From Phytohabitans maris (GTDB lineage: Bacteria > Actinomycetota > Actinomycetes > Mycobacteriales > Micromonosporaceae), in assembly GCF_031085175.1 (NCBI RefSeq), contig NZ_JAVHUY010000045.1, forward strand, positions 1 through 64,000: a DNA stretch of 64,000 bases, written 5' to 3'. The notes beneath the pieces were generated by a model, which had not been told where the DNA came from, made no database searches, and was given only the letters and a program-made list of their open reading frames with translations. Each line of letters begins with the position of its first letter. Positions within the stretch are counted from its first letter, which is position 1. The position numbers and the translations under genes are program-made. This document shows positions 53,100 to 60,759 of this stretch, in pieces.

Positions 53100-53716
53100 C
53101 GGCTTACCTCAAGGACGGTGCGGAGATCTACCGGCGGTCGTTCGCGACGATCCGCGCGGAGGCCGACCTGTCGGGGCTCCCGGACGACGTGGCCCGGGTC
53201 GCGGTCCGGATGATCCACTCGTGCGGGATGGTCGACCTCGTCACCGACCTGGCCTGGTCGGCGGGGGCGGTCGCGGCCGGCCGGGCGGCCCTGCGCGCCG
53301 GCGCCCCGATCCTCTGCGACGCCGCGATGGTGGCCGCCGGGGTGACCCGCCGCCGGCTCCCCGCGGGCAACGAGGTGGTCTGCACGCTCGGCGACCCCCG
53401 CGTGCCGGCGCTCGCGGAGCGGCTCGGCACCACCCGCAGCGCCGCCGCGCTGGAGCTGTGGCGGGACCGGCTCGACGGCGCGCTCGTCGCGGTGGGCAAC
53501 GCGCCGACCGCCCTCTTCCGCCTGCTGGAGCTGGTCGCCGAGGGCGCCGGCCGGCCGGCGGCGGTGCTGGGCATCCCGGTCGGCTTCATCGGCGCGGCCG
53601 AGTCGAAGCGCGCGCTCGCCGCCACCGACCTCGAACACCTTGTGGTACACGGCCGCCGCGGCGGCAGCGCGATGACGGCGGCGGCCATCAACGCCATCGC
53701 CAGCGAGGAGGAGTGA
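53096..53716 (+). CDS. cobH: Precorrin-8X methylmutase
   Basis: A 206-residue enzyme that moves the C11 methyl group to C12, giving hydrogenobyrinate. The catalytic His is in [26 protein letters not shown] and [13 protein letters not shown] are family signatures. It overlaps cobG at its start and the cobI-cobJ fusion by one base at its stop (TGATG), so the three are translated as a unit. Confidence 0.95.
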   Translation: MTAYLKDGAEIYRRSFATIRAEADLSGLPDDVARVAVRMIHSCGMVDLVTDLAWSAGAVAAGRAALRAGAPILCDAAMVAAGVTRRRLPAGNEVVCTLGDPRVPALAERLGTTRSAAALELWRDRLDGALVAVGNAPTALFRLLELVAEGAGRPAAVLGIPVGFIGAAESKRALAATDLEHLVVHGRRGGSAMTAAAINAIASEEE

Positions 53717-55209
53717 TGGGTGCGGGGCGGCTGTACGGCGTGGGACTCGGGCCGGGCGACCCGGAGCTGGTGACCGTCAAGGCCGCCCGGCTGGTCGAAC
53801 GAGCGGACGTGGTGGCGTACCACAGTGCCCGCCACGGCCGCAGCATCGCCCGCGCGATCGCCGAGCCGTACCTGCGGGAGGGGCAGATCGAGGAGGCGCT
53901 GGTCTATCCGGTGACGACCGAGACGACCGCGCACCCGGGCGGCTACCGGGGCGCGATCGACGAGTTCTACGCCGAGTGCGCCGCCCGCCTCGCCGCCCAT
54001 CTCGACGCCGGGCGGGACGTGGTGGTGCTCTGCGAGGGAGACCCGTTCTTCTACGGCTCGTACCTGCACATCCACAAGAGACTGTCGCCCCGGTACGCCA
54101 CCGAGGTGGTGCCCGGCGTCACCTCGGTCAGCGGCGGCTCGGCCGTGCTGGGACGCCCGCTCGTGGAAGGCGACGAGGTGCTCACCGTGCTCCCCGGCAC
54201 GCTCGCCCCGGAGGAGCTGGCCCGGCGCCTGGACGGGTCCGGTCCGGCGGCGATCCTCAAGCTGGGCCGCACGTTCACGGCGGTCCGCGAGGCACTGGCG
54301 CGGGCCGGCCGGCTGGACGAGGCCTGGTACGTGGAGCGGGCCACCACCGCCGGCCAGCGCGTCGCGCCGCTGTCCGATGTCGACCCGTCGACGGTGCCGT
54401 ACTTCTCGCTCGCGCTCCTGCCCAGCCGGGTCGCGGCGGTGCCGCCGCCGCTCGTGGACGCCGCCGCGCGCTCCGGCCCCGGAGAGGTCTCGGTCGTGGG
54501 GCTCGGCCCGGCCGGCCGGGAGTGGACGACACCGGAGGCGCAGGCGGTACTGGCCGCGGCGGACGACCTGGTGGGCTACGGGCCGTACCTCGACCGGGTG
54601 CCGCCCAACCCGCGCCAGCGGCGCCACCCCTCCGGCAACACCGAGGAGGCGGCGCGGGCGGCGTACGCGCTGGACCTGGCCGCCGCCGGCTCCCGGGTCG
54701 CCGTCGTCTCCTCGGGCGACCCGGGCGTCTTCGCGATGGCGAGCGCGGTGCTGGAGGTGGCCGCCCAGCCCCGGTACGCGGACGTGCCGGTGCGGGTCGT
54801 GCCCGGGCTCACCGCCGCGCAGGCCGTGGCGAGCCGGGCGGGCGCGCCACTCGGCCACGACTACTGCGTGCTCTCCCTCTCCGACCGGCTCAAGCCCTGG
54901 GACGTCATCGTGGAGCGGCTCACCGCCGCCGCCCGTACCGACCTGGTCATCGCCATCTACAACCCGGCCTCGCGCACCCGCACCTGGCAGGTGGAGAAGG
55001 CCCGCGACCTCCTGCTGGAGCACCGCGCGCCGGACACGCCCGTGGTCGTCGGGCGGGACGTGGGCGGGCCGGCGGAGCACGTGCGCGTGGTACGCCTCGC
55101 CGACCTCGACCCGTCTGGCGTGGACATGCGCTGCCTGCTGATCGTCGGCTCCTCCGCCACGCGGCAGGGGAGCGGCGGTGCGGTGTTCACGCCGCGCCGG
55201 TATCCCTGA
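53716..55209 (+). CDS. cobIJ: Fused precorrin-2 C20- / precorrin-3B C17-methyltransferase
   Basis: A 497-residue bifunctional enzyme. CobI part (about 1-245): YGVGLGPGDPELVT, then CEGDPFFYGSYLH and VPGVTSVSGGSA. CobJ part (about 258-497): VVGLGPAGREWTTPEA, SSGDPGVFAMASA, VVPGLTAAQAVASRAG and YNPASRTRTWQ. Both halves keep the SAM-binding GxGPGD/GDP motifs and appear active. Such fusions are common in actinobacteria. The two reactions flank the CobG step encoded two genes upstream. The last 23 bases overlap the convergent cobK. Confidence 0.95.
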   Translation: MGAGRLYGVGLGPGDPELVTVKAARLVERADVVAYHSARHGRSIARAIAEPYLREGQIEEALVYPVTTETTAHPGGYRGAIDEFYAECAARLAAHLDAGRDVVVLCEGDPFFYGSYLHIHKRLSPRYATEVVPGVTSVSGGSAVLGRPLVEGDEVLTVLPGTLAPEELARRLDGSGPAAILKLGRTFTAVREALARAGRLDEAWYVERATTAGQRVAPLSDVDPSTVPYFSLALLPSRVAAVPPPLVDAAARSGPGEVSVVGLGPAGREWTTPEAQAVLAAADDLVGYGPYLDRVPPNPRQRRHPSGNTEEAARAAYALDLAAAGSRVAVVSSGDPGVFAMASAVLEVAAQPRYADVPVRVVPGLTAAQAVASRAGAPLGHDYCVLSLSDRLKPWDVIVERLTAAARTDLVIAIYNPASRTRTWQVEKARDLLLEHRAPDTPVVVGRDVGGPAEHVRVVRLADLDPSGVDMRCLLIVGSSATRQGSGGAVFTPRRYP

Positions 55210-55918
55210 GCCACTCGACCGCCTCGTCTACTGTGGACACCGACTGGACGCCGGGCTTCGCCGGCCGGTCCACCAGCACGACCGGGATGCCGCGGTCCCG
55301 GGCGGCGACCAGCTTCGCGGCCGTCATGGTGCCGCCGCTGTCCTTTGTGACCAGTACGTCGATCGCGTGCTTCCGCATGAGCCCCGCCTCACCCTCCACC
55401 GTGTACGGTCCACGGTCGAGCAGCAGGTGATGCCGCCGGGGCAGCGGCGCCTGCGGCGGGTCCACGGTGCGGACCAGGAAGAAGAGGTCCAGATCCGCGA
55501 AGGCGGCGAGGCTCTGGCGCCCGGTGGTGAGCATCACGCGCGTGCCCAGCGTGGCCAACGCCGCGGCGGCCGCCTCGACGCTGGGCACGCGCCGCCAGTC
55601 GTCGCCCGGCTCCTCGGTCCAGCCGGGGCGGTGCAGCGCCAGCAGCGGTACGCCGGTGGCCCGTGCGGCGGCCACGGCCGAGGCGCTGATCCGGCTCGCG
55701 AACGGGTGCGTGGCGTCCACCACCGCGCCCACGTCCTGCGCCACCAGCCAGGCGGCCAGCCCGTCCGGCCCGCCGAAGCCGCCGATCCGCACCTCGCCCT
55801 CGGGCAGGCGCGGGTCGCGCACCCGGCCGGCGAGCGACGTGACCACCCGCCAGCCGCCCGCGCGGGCCGCCAGCGCGCGCGCCTCGCCGGTGCCACCGAG
55901 GATGAGCAGCGTCCGCAC
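55187..55918 (-). CDS. cobK: Precorrin-6A reductase CobK
   Basis: A 243-residue NADPH-dependent reductase. It starts with the nucleotide loop LILGGTGEARALA, then AVVDATHPFASRISA, the family hallmark, and VTKDSGGTMTAAKLVAAR in the C-terminal half. It reduces precorrin-6A to 6B before CobL acts. The gene lies opposite its pathway neighbours and is divergent from cbiD, whose start is about 25 bases away, so the two probably share a control region. Confidence 0.94.
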   Translation of the reverse strand: MRTLLILGGTGEARALAARAGGWRVVTSLAGRVRDPRLPEGEVRIGGFGGPDGLAAWLVAQDVGAVVDATHPFASRISASAVAAARATGVPLLALHRPGWTEEPGDDWRRVPSVEAAAAALATLGTRVMLTTGRQSLAAFADLDLFFLVRTVDPPQAPLPRRHHLLLDRGPYTVEGEAGLMRKHAIDVLVTKDSGGTMTAAKLVAARDRGIPVVLVDRPAKPGVQSVSTVDEAVEWLRDTGAA

Positions 55919-55943
55919 GGACCCAGTCTGGCATGCTGTGGCG

Positions 55944-57008
55944 GTGACTCTGCGCTACGGCTGGACCACCGGGGCCTGCGCGACGGCGGCGACCACGGCC
56001 GCGTACACGGCGCTGCTCACCGGCTCCTTCCCGGACCCGGTGGAGATCGTGCTCCCCAAGGGCCAGCGCCCTTCGTTCGCGCTCGCGGTCGAGTCGCTCA
56101 CCGGCGGCGCCGCGACGGCCGGCGTCGTGAAGGACGCGGGCGACGACCCGGACGTCACGCACGGTGCGCTCGTCCGCGCCACCGTCACCCCCGGCCCGGC
56201 CGGCGGCGGCGTGCTCTTCCGCGCCGGCAGCGGCGTCGGCACGGTCACCAAGCCCGGCCTGCCGATCGCGGTCGGCGAGCCGGCCATCAACCCGGTGCCC
56301 CGCCGCATGATGCGCGAGGCGGTCGCCGAGGTCGCCGCCCGGCACGGCGGCACCGGCGACGCGGTGGTGGAGATCTCCGTCGACGGCGGCGAGGAGCTGG
56401 CGAAGAAGACCTGGAACCCGCGCCTCGGCATCCTCGGTGGACTCTCCATATTGGGCACGACCGGCATCGTGGTGCCGTACTCCTGCTCCGCCTGGATCGA
56501 CAGCGTCCGCCGGGGCATCGACGTGGCCCGCGCCGCCGGCCGCCAACACGTCGCCGGCTGCACCGGGAGCACCTCCGAGCGGGTCGCCGCCGAGCTGTAC
56601 GGGCTGCCCGAGGACGCGCTGCTCGACATGGGCGACTTCGCCGGGGCGGTGCTCAAGTACCTGCGCCGCCACCCGGTGCCCCGCCTCACCATCGCCGGCG
56701 GCATCGGCAAGCTCTCCAAGCTGGCCGAGGGGCACCTCGACCTCCACTCCGGACGGTCCCAAGTGGACCTCGCCGCGATGGCCGGGACGGTGCGCGCGGC
56801 CGGCGGCGACGGCGAGCTGGTCGCCCGCGTCGCCGCCGCGAACACAGCGCTGGAAGCGCTCGGCCACTGCCAGGCCGCCGGGCTGCCGCTCGGCGACCTG
56901 ATCGCGGAACGGGCCCGGCGGACCGCCGTCGAGGTGCTCCGCGAGGCGCCCGTCACGGTCGACGTCGTGGTGATCGACCGCGCCGGTACCGTCGTCGGCC
57001 GCGCCTAG
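55944..57008 (+). CDS. cbiD: Cobalt-precorrin-5B C1-methyltransferase CbiD
   Basis: About 354 residues. It begins LRYGWTTGACATAATTAAY, the CbiD hallmark, and has GVGTVTKPGLPIAVGEPAINPVP-type loops and the GCTGSTSERVA motif. CbiD methylates C1 with loss of the C20 unit. It is best known from the anaerobic route, yet here it sits with aerobic CobG/CobN and no cobF, so it probably fills the CobF role. Start choice is uncertain: GTG codons at 55938 and 55944 are both possible. Copy C of the 54-base terminator follows. Confidence 0.92.
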   Translation: MTLRYGWTTGACATAATTAAYTALLTGSFPDPVEIVLPKGQRPSFALAVESLTGGAATAGVVKDAGDDPDVTHGALVRATVTPGPAGGGVLFRAGSGVGTVTKPGLPIAVGEPAINPVPRRMMREAVAEVAARHGGTGDAVVEISVDGGEELAKKTWNPRLGILGGLSILGTTGIVVPYSCSAWIDSVRRGIDVARAAGRQHVAGCTGSTSERVAAELYGLPEDALLDMGDFAGAVLKYLRRHPVPRLTIAGGIGKLSKLAEGHLDLHSGRSQVDLAAMAGTVRAAGGDGELVARVAAANTALEALGHCQAAGLPLGDLIAERARRTAVEVLREAPVTVDVVVIDRAGTVVGRA

Positions 57009-57029
57009 GAGACCCTTCGGGGCCCGCCG

Positions 57030-57083
57030 GTGATCAAAGCTCCCTTCAAGTCGCTAGAACTACTTGAAGGGAGCTTTGATCAC
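57030..57083. terminator. 54-base palindrome, copy C, between convergent genes
   Basis: Arms GTGATCAAAGCTCCCTTC and GAAGGGAGCTTTGATCAC pair almost perfectly around a CTAGAA loop, with one mismatch near the loop. Relative to copies A and B the seventh pair is A-T instead of G-C, changed on both arms. It lies between cbiD and the convergent G5/excalibur lipoprotein gene. Confidence 0.82.
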
Positions 57084-57103
57084 GGGCGCTATTCGCAGGC
57101 GGT

Positions 57104-57697
57104 TTATTCGCAGCCGATCCCGTCATTGTCGTTGCCGTCAAGATCGTAGATGTCATCCCCGATGATCTTCACTGGCCCCTCGACATAGGCAGGCCCGTTG
57201 CCGGTGCCGCCCGCGCAGTCCACGTCGCTGGCGATCGGCACGCAGCCGCTGTAGTTCGGGTCGCACTGCCGGGTCGGCGCCTTCTTCTTCGTACCGACGG
57301 CGGTGACCTCGGCGACCGGCTGCTTGGTGACGGCCTGGCGCAGCAGCTTGCGGGCCGTCTCCTTCCCGCCGGTGTACGTCACCTCGTAGGTCAGCGTCTT
57401 CACGCCGGTGACCCCCTTGGTCCGCACCTTGCGGGTGCCCTCGGTGAGGGTGGAGTCCTTGACCGTGGTCCGCTTGAACGGGATCTTCTCGGTCACCGTG
57501 ACCGTCTTGACCTCGACGACCGGCGTCGGCGTGGGCTCGGCGGTGGGTGTCGGCTCGGCGGCGGGCGTCGGCTCCACTGTGGACTCCGCCGTCGTCGCGC
57601 TCTGCGGCTGCTCCGGCTCGGCCGGCCCGCAGGCGACCAGCACGCCCGCGACGCAGGCGGCCACTACCGCGCGGAACAGGACCTTTCGTGCCCCCAT
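57104..57697 (-). CDS. Lipoprotein with G5 and excalibur calcium-binding domains
   Basis: A 197-residue exported lipoprotein. The signal peptide ends in AGVLVACGP (lipobox). A Thr/Pro/Glu-rich spacer (PTPAAEPTPTAEPTPTP) precedes a G5 domain (about 60-130: KIPFKRTTVKDSTLTEGTRK and YEVTYTGGKE). The C terminus is an excalibur motif, DLDGNDNDGIGCE, a DxDxDGxxCE calcium-binding loop. Such proteins act at the cell wall, often with peptidoglycan or during development. GGAGGG lies 8 bases before the ATG. It has no evident tie to the cobalamin genes around it. Confidence 0.88.
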   Translation of the reverse strand: MGARKVLFRAVVAACVAGVLVACGPAEPEQPQSATTAESTVEPTPAAEPTPTAEPTPTPVVEVKTVTVTEKIPFKRTTVKDSTLTEGTRKVRTKGVTGVKTLTYEVTYTGGKETARKLLRQAVTKQPVAEVTAVGTKKKAPTRQCDPNYSGCVPIASDVDCAGGTGNGPAYVEGPVKIIGDDIYDLDGNDNDGIGCE

Positions 57698-57904
57698 GTT
57701 CAGACCCTCCGTAGTTGTGAGGGCTTGTACGGTAATCCGGTCCGGCGTTGATCACCGTCGGTCGTTGATCCGGTCCCGGGCCGCCTTTGGATGCGCTCCC
57801 ACGGCGAAAATCGCTCGCGTCCGGATTCCTCGCCATCCCGCCATCCGCCGATCAAGGCCTTGCCGGGCCGGACGGCCCCCCGATTCCGGCTCCCACCAGG
57901 GAAT

Positions 57905-58645
57905 TCAGCGGGTGCGGGCGGCGGAGTAGAGGTGGCTGTCCGGAAACTCGGTCGCGCTCAGGGTGCGGCCGACGACGATGACCGCGGTGCGCTCGACGCC
58001 GGCGGCGGCCACCTGCGCGGCGATCGTCGCGAGCGGGCCGCGGAGGACGACCTCGTCCGGGCGGGAGGCGTAGGCGACCACGGCCGCCGGGCAGTCGCTG
58101 CCGTAGAACGGGGTGAGGGCGGCCACCACGTCCTCGATCCGGTGTACGGCCAGGTGGATCACCAGCAGCGCCCGGCTCGCGGCGAGCGTGGCCAGGTCTT
58201 CGGTGGGCGGCATGGGCGTGGCCTGGCCGGTGACGCGGGTGAGGATCACGGTCTGGCCGACGCCGGGGACGGTGAGCTCGCGGCGCAGCGTGGCGGCGGC
58301 CGCCGCGAAGGCGGGTACGCCCGGGGTGACGTCGTACGGGACGCCGGCCGCGTCGAGGCGGCGCATCTGCTCGGCCATCGCGCTGAAGACGGACGGGTCG
58401 CCGGAGTGCAGGCGGGCCACGTCCTGGCCGGCCCCGTGTGCCGCGATCATCTCGGCGACGATCTCGTCCAGCGTCAGCCGCGCCGTGTCCACCTTGCGGG
58501 CGCCGCGCGGGCAGGCGTCGAGCAGGGCCGCCGGGACGAGGCTTCCCGCGTAGAGGCAGACCGGGCTCGCGGCGATCAGGTCGCGGCCGCGGACGGTGAT
58601 CAGGTCGGCGGCGCCCGGGCCGGCGCCGATGAAGTGGACCGTCAC
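57905..58645 (-). CDS. cobM: Precorrin-4 C11-methyltransferase
   Basis: A 246-residue SAM-dependent tetrapyrrole methylase. It begins [18 protein letters not shown], has [15 protein letters not shown] and [16 protein letters not shown], the three family SAM/substrate loops. It methylates precorrin-4 at C11. The GTG overlaps the cobL stop as GTGA. About 200 bases separate its end from the G5 lipoprotein gene. Confidence 0.94.
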   Translation of the reverse strand: MTVHFIGAGPGAADLITVRGRDLIAASPVCLYAGSLVPAALLDACPRGARKVDTARLTLDEIVAEMIAAHGAGQDVARLHSGDPSVFSAMAEQMRRLDAAGVPYDVTPGVPAFAAAAATLRRELTVPGVGQTVILTRVTGQATPMPPTEDLATLAASRALLVIHLAVHRIEDVVAALTPFYGSDCPAAVVAYASRPDEVVLRGPLATIAAQVAAAGVERTAVIVVGRTLSATEFPDSHLYSAARTR

Positions 58646-59829
58646 GACCGCACCGCCGCCCACTGGACCACCGGCAGCGCCGGCCGCCACGCGGTGAAGC
58701 CCCCCACCGCGCCGGCGCGGCTCACCTCGATCCGGGTCAGGTCGCCCCCCACCGTGGCGTGCCAGGCGGCCAGCACCGCCTCGGACTCCAGGGTCACCGC
58801 GTTGGCGACCAGGCGGCCGCCGGGGGAGAGGGCCGCCCAGCAGGCCTCCAGCAGGCCCGGCTCGGTCACCCCGCCACCGACGAAGACGGCGTCCGGCCCG
58901 GGGAGGGCGGCCAGCGCCGCCGGGGCCCTTCCCTCCACGATGGACAGATCGGGAACGCCGAGCGCCAGCGCGTTTTCGCGGATGCGGGCGGCGCGGGTGG
59001 GGTCGGACTCGACGGCGACGGCGCGGCACGAACGGTGGCCGCGCATCCACTCGACGGCGACGCTGCCGGCCCCGGCGCCGACGTCCCAGAGGAGCTGGCC
59101 GGGTACCGGCGCCAGGCGGGCCAGCGTGACGGCGCGCACCTCCCGCTTGGTCAGCTGTCCATCGTGGACGTACGCGTCGTCGGGGAGGCCCGGCACCGCC
59201 GGCAGCGCGGGGCCGCCGGCGCACTCCACGGCCACGATCGCGAGCTGGTCGCCGGCGGGCCAGGGGGAGGCGGCGGAGCCGTGCCGGATCCGCTCGCCCG
59301 GGCCACCCAACTGTTCGAGAACCGTCAACCGGCTGCCCTCGTACCCGCGGGTGGAAAGGATGCCCGCGACGGTGGCCGCGCCCGCCCCCAGGACCAGCAG
59401 GCGGCGGCCCGGGGTGAGGTATGGGTGAAGGTGCTGGACCGGGCGGCCGACCAGGCCGACCACCTCGACCTCCTCCATGGCCCAGCCGAGGCGGGCGCAG
59501 GCGAGCGACATCGAGGAGGCGTGCGGGAGGACGGCGACCCGCCCGGGGCCGAGGATGCGCAGGATCGCGGCGCCGATGCCGTGGTGCATCGGGTCGCCGC
59601 TGGCCAGCACGCAGACCCGGCGGCCGCGGTGGGCGTCGAGGAGGCCGGGGAGCGCGGGCATCAGCGGCGACGGCCACGGCAGCCGCTCGCCCCGCACGGC
59701 GCCGGGGAGGAGGGCGAGCTGGCGGCGGCTGCCGAAGAGGACGTCCGCTTCCACCAGCCGGGACTGGGCGGTCGCGGCGAGGCCGGGCCAGCCGTCGGCG
59801 CCGATACCGACCACGTGTACGTCAGGCAT
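58642..59829 (-). CDS. cobL: Precorrin-6Y C5,15-methyltransferase (decarboxylating)
   Basis: A 395-residue two-domain enzyme. The N-terminal CbiE-like methylase domain (1 to about 190) starts [14 protein letters not shown] and has [12 protein letters not shown]. The C-terminal CbiT-like domain has the SAM motif [16 protein letters not shown] and VFVGGGVTE. Together they methylate C5 and C15 and decarboxylate the C12 acetate. It overlaps the F420-type oxidoreductase gene upstream by 8 bases and cobM downstream by 4. Confidence 0.95.
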   Translation of the reverse strand: MPDVHVVGIGADGWPGLAATAQSRLVEADVLFGSRRQLALLPGAVRGERLPWPSPLMPALPGLLDAHRGRRVCVLASGDPMHHGIGAAILRILGPGRVAVLPHASSMSLACARLGWAMEEVEVVGLVGRPVQHLHPYLTPGRRLLVLGAGAATVAGILSTRGYEGSRLTVLEQLGGPGERIRHGSAASPWPAGDQLAIVAVECAGGPALPAVPGLPDDAYVHDGQLTKREVRAVTLARLAPVPGQLLWDVGAGAGSVAVEWMRGHRSCRAVAVESDPTRAARIRENALALGVPDLSIVEGRAPAALAALPGPDAVFVGGGVTEPGLLEACWAALSPGGRLVANAVTLESEAVLAAWHATVGGDLTRIEVSRAGAVGGFTAWRPALPVVQWAAVRS

Positions 59830-60196
59830 TGCCGAGCACCCGGGTCACGGTGATCTCGATGACGACCCGCTTGGGGTTGGCGCGGGGGGTGCGGTAGCGC
59901 TCGGCGTAGCGGCGTTCGGCGTCGGCGACCGCGGCCGGGTCGTCGCGGACCACCGCCCGCCCTTCGAGCGTGGACCAGCGCCGGCCGTCGACCTGGCAGA
60001 GCGCGACCAGGCCGGTGTCGGCGGCGTTGCGGACCTTGCGGGAGTCGCGCGAGGCGATGACCCGGGCCAGGCCGGCCTCCGGGTCGAGGGTCACGCCGAC
60101 CGGGGTGACGTGCGGGGAGCCGTCCCGGCGCAGGGTGGTGAACGTGCAGAGGTGGCGCTCGCGCCAGAAGCTCAGGAAGGACTCACCCGCCAACAT
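59822..60196 (-). CDS. PPOX class, probably F420-dependent, flavin/deazaflavin oxidoreductase
   Basis: A 124-residue split-barrel protein of the pyridoxamine-phosphate-oxidase superfamily. It has LAGESFLSFWRERHLCTFTT, then DGSPHVTPVGVTLD and ASRDSRKVRNAADTG, typical of actinobacterial F420-binding members. Possible roles include reduction of biliverdin-like or other conjugated molecules. The ATG at 60196 is supported by TAGTCT ending 7 bases upstream. It overlaps cobL at its end, which ties it to the corrin genes, but its substrate is unknown. Confidence 0.78.
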   Translation of the reverse strand: MLAGESFLSFWRERHLCTFTTLRRDGSPHVTPVGVTLDPEAGLARVIASRDSRKVRNAADTGLVALCQVDGRRWSTLEGRAVVRDDPAAVADAERRYAERYRTPRANPKRVVIEITVTRVLGNA

Positions 60197-60225
60197 CAGC
60201 AGGAGACTACCCAGGGGGTACCGGG

Positions 60226-60759
60226 TCAGTCGTGGAAGGCCTTCGCGAGCGCGTCCCGGAAGCGCCGCTCCGGCTCGGTGACCAGGTGGCCGCCGATGCC
60301 CAGCATGCCGCCCGAGGGTGCCGCGCTGACCACCTGCTCGGCGATGCTGACCACCCAGTGGCCGTACGCGCCGGCCTCGCCCTCGTCGACCTTGGCGCGC
60401 AGCAGCGCGGCGGCGGCGCCGGCCCGGTCGAGCACGTCCCCGAGGTACGCCTCCGGGTCGCCCGGGTTGATCGGCGGCAGCTCCTCGCCGGTCTCCGGGT
60501 CGCCCGCCCGCGACACGACCTCCTGGGCGACCGCGGCGACGAGCGGGCTCCCGCCGTCGCGCCCCGCGGCCACCGCCTCCAGGCCGGCCGCGCCCTCGGC
60601 GAGCGTGCGGCGGGTGCCGTCCGGCTCGGCGGCGCTGGCGGCGGTGAGCACCGCGAGCGGCAGGCCGGTGAGCAGGCCCCACTCCTCGTCGGAGAAGCCG
60701 AGCGTCAGGTACACCGGTTGTTCGGTCACGGGACCGCCTTTCGATCGCGGCTGGGTCAT
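60226..60759 (-). CDS. Conserved hypothetical protein downstream of recQ
   Basis: About 177 residues, mostly helical: YLTLGFSDEEWGLLTGLPLAVLTAAS, a long Ala-rich middle and GHWVVSIAEQVVSAAPSGGMLGIGG near the C terminus. The family is not one I can name. The ATG at 60759 overlaps the recQ stop as ATGA; a GTG at 60729 with AAAGGCGG just upstream is an equally good start. Probably translated with recQ. Confidence 0.6.
   Translation of the reverse strand: MTQPRSKGGPVTEQPVYLTLGFSDEEWGLLTGLPLAVLTAASAAEPDGTRRTLAEGAAGLEAVAAGRDGGSPLVAAVAQEVVSRAGDPETGEELPPINPGDPEAYLGDVLDRAGAAAALLRAKVDEGEAGAYGHWVVSIAEQVVSAAPSGGMLGIGGHLVTEPERRFRDALAKAFHD

Noticed and set aside
53716-55209. CobI-CobJ fusion as a frameshift or assembly artefact
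   Set aside because: Both halves keep complete SAM-binding motifs, the linker is in frame, and such fusions are known in actinobacteria.
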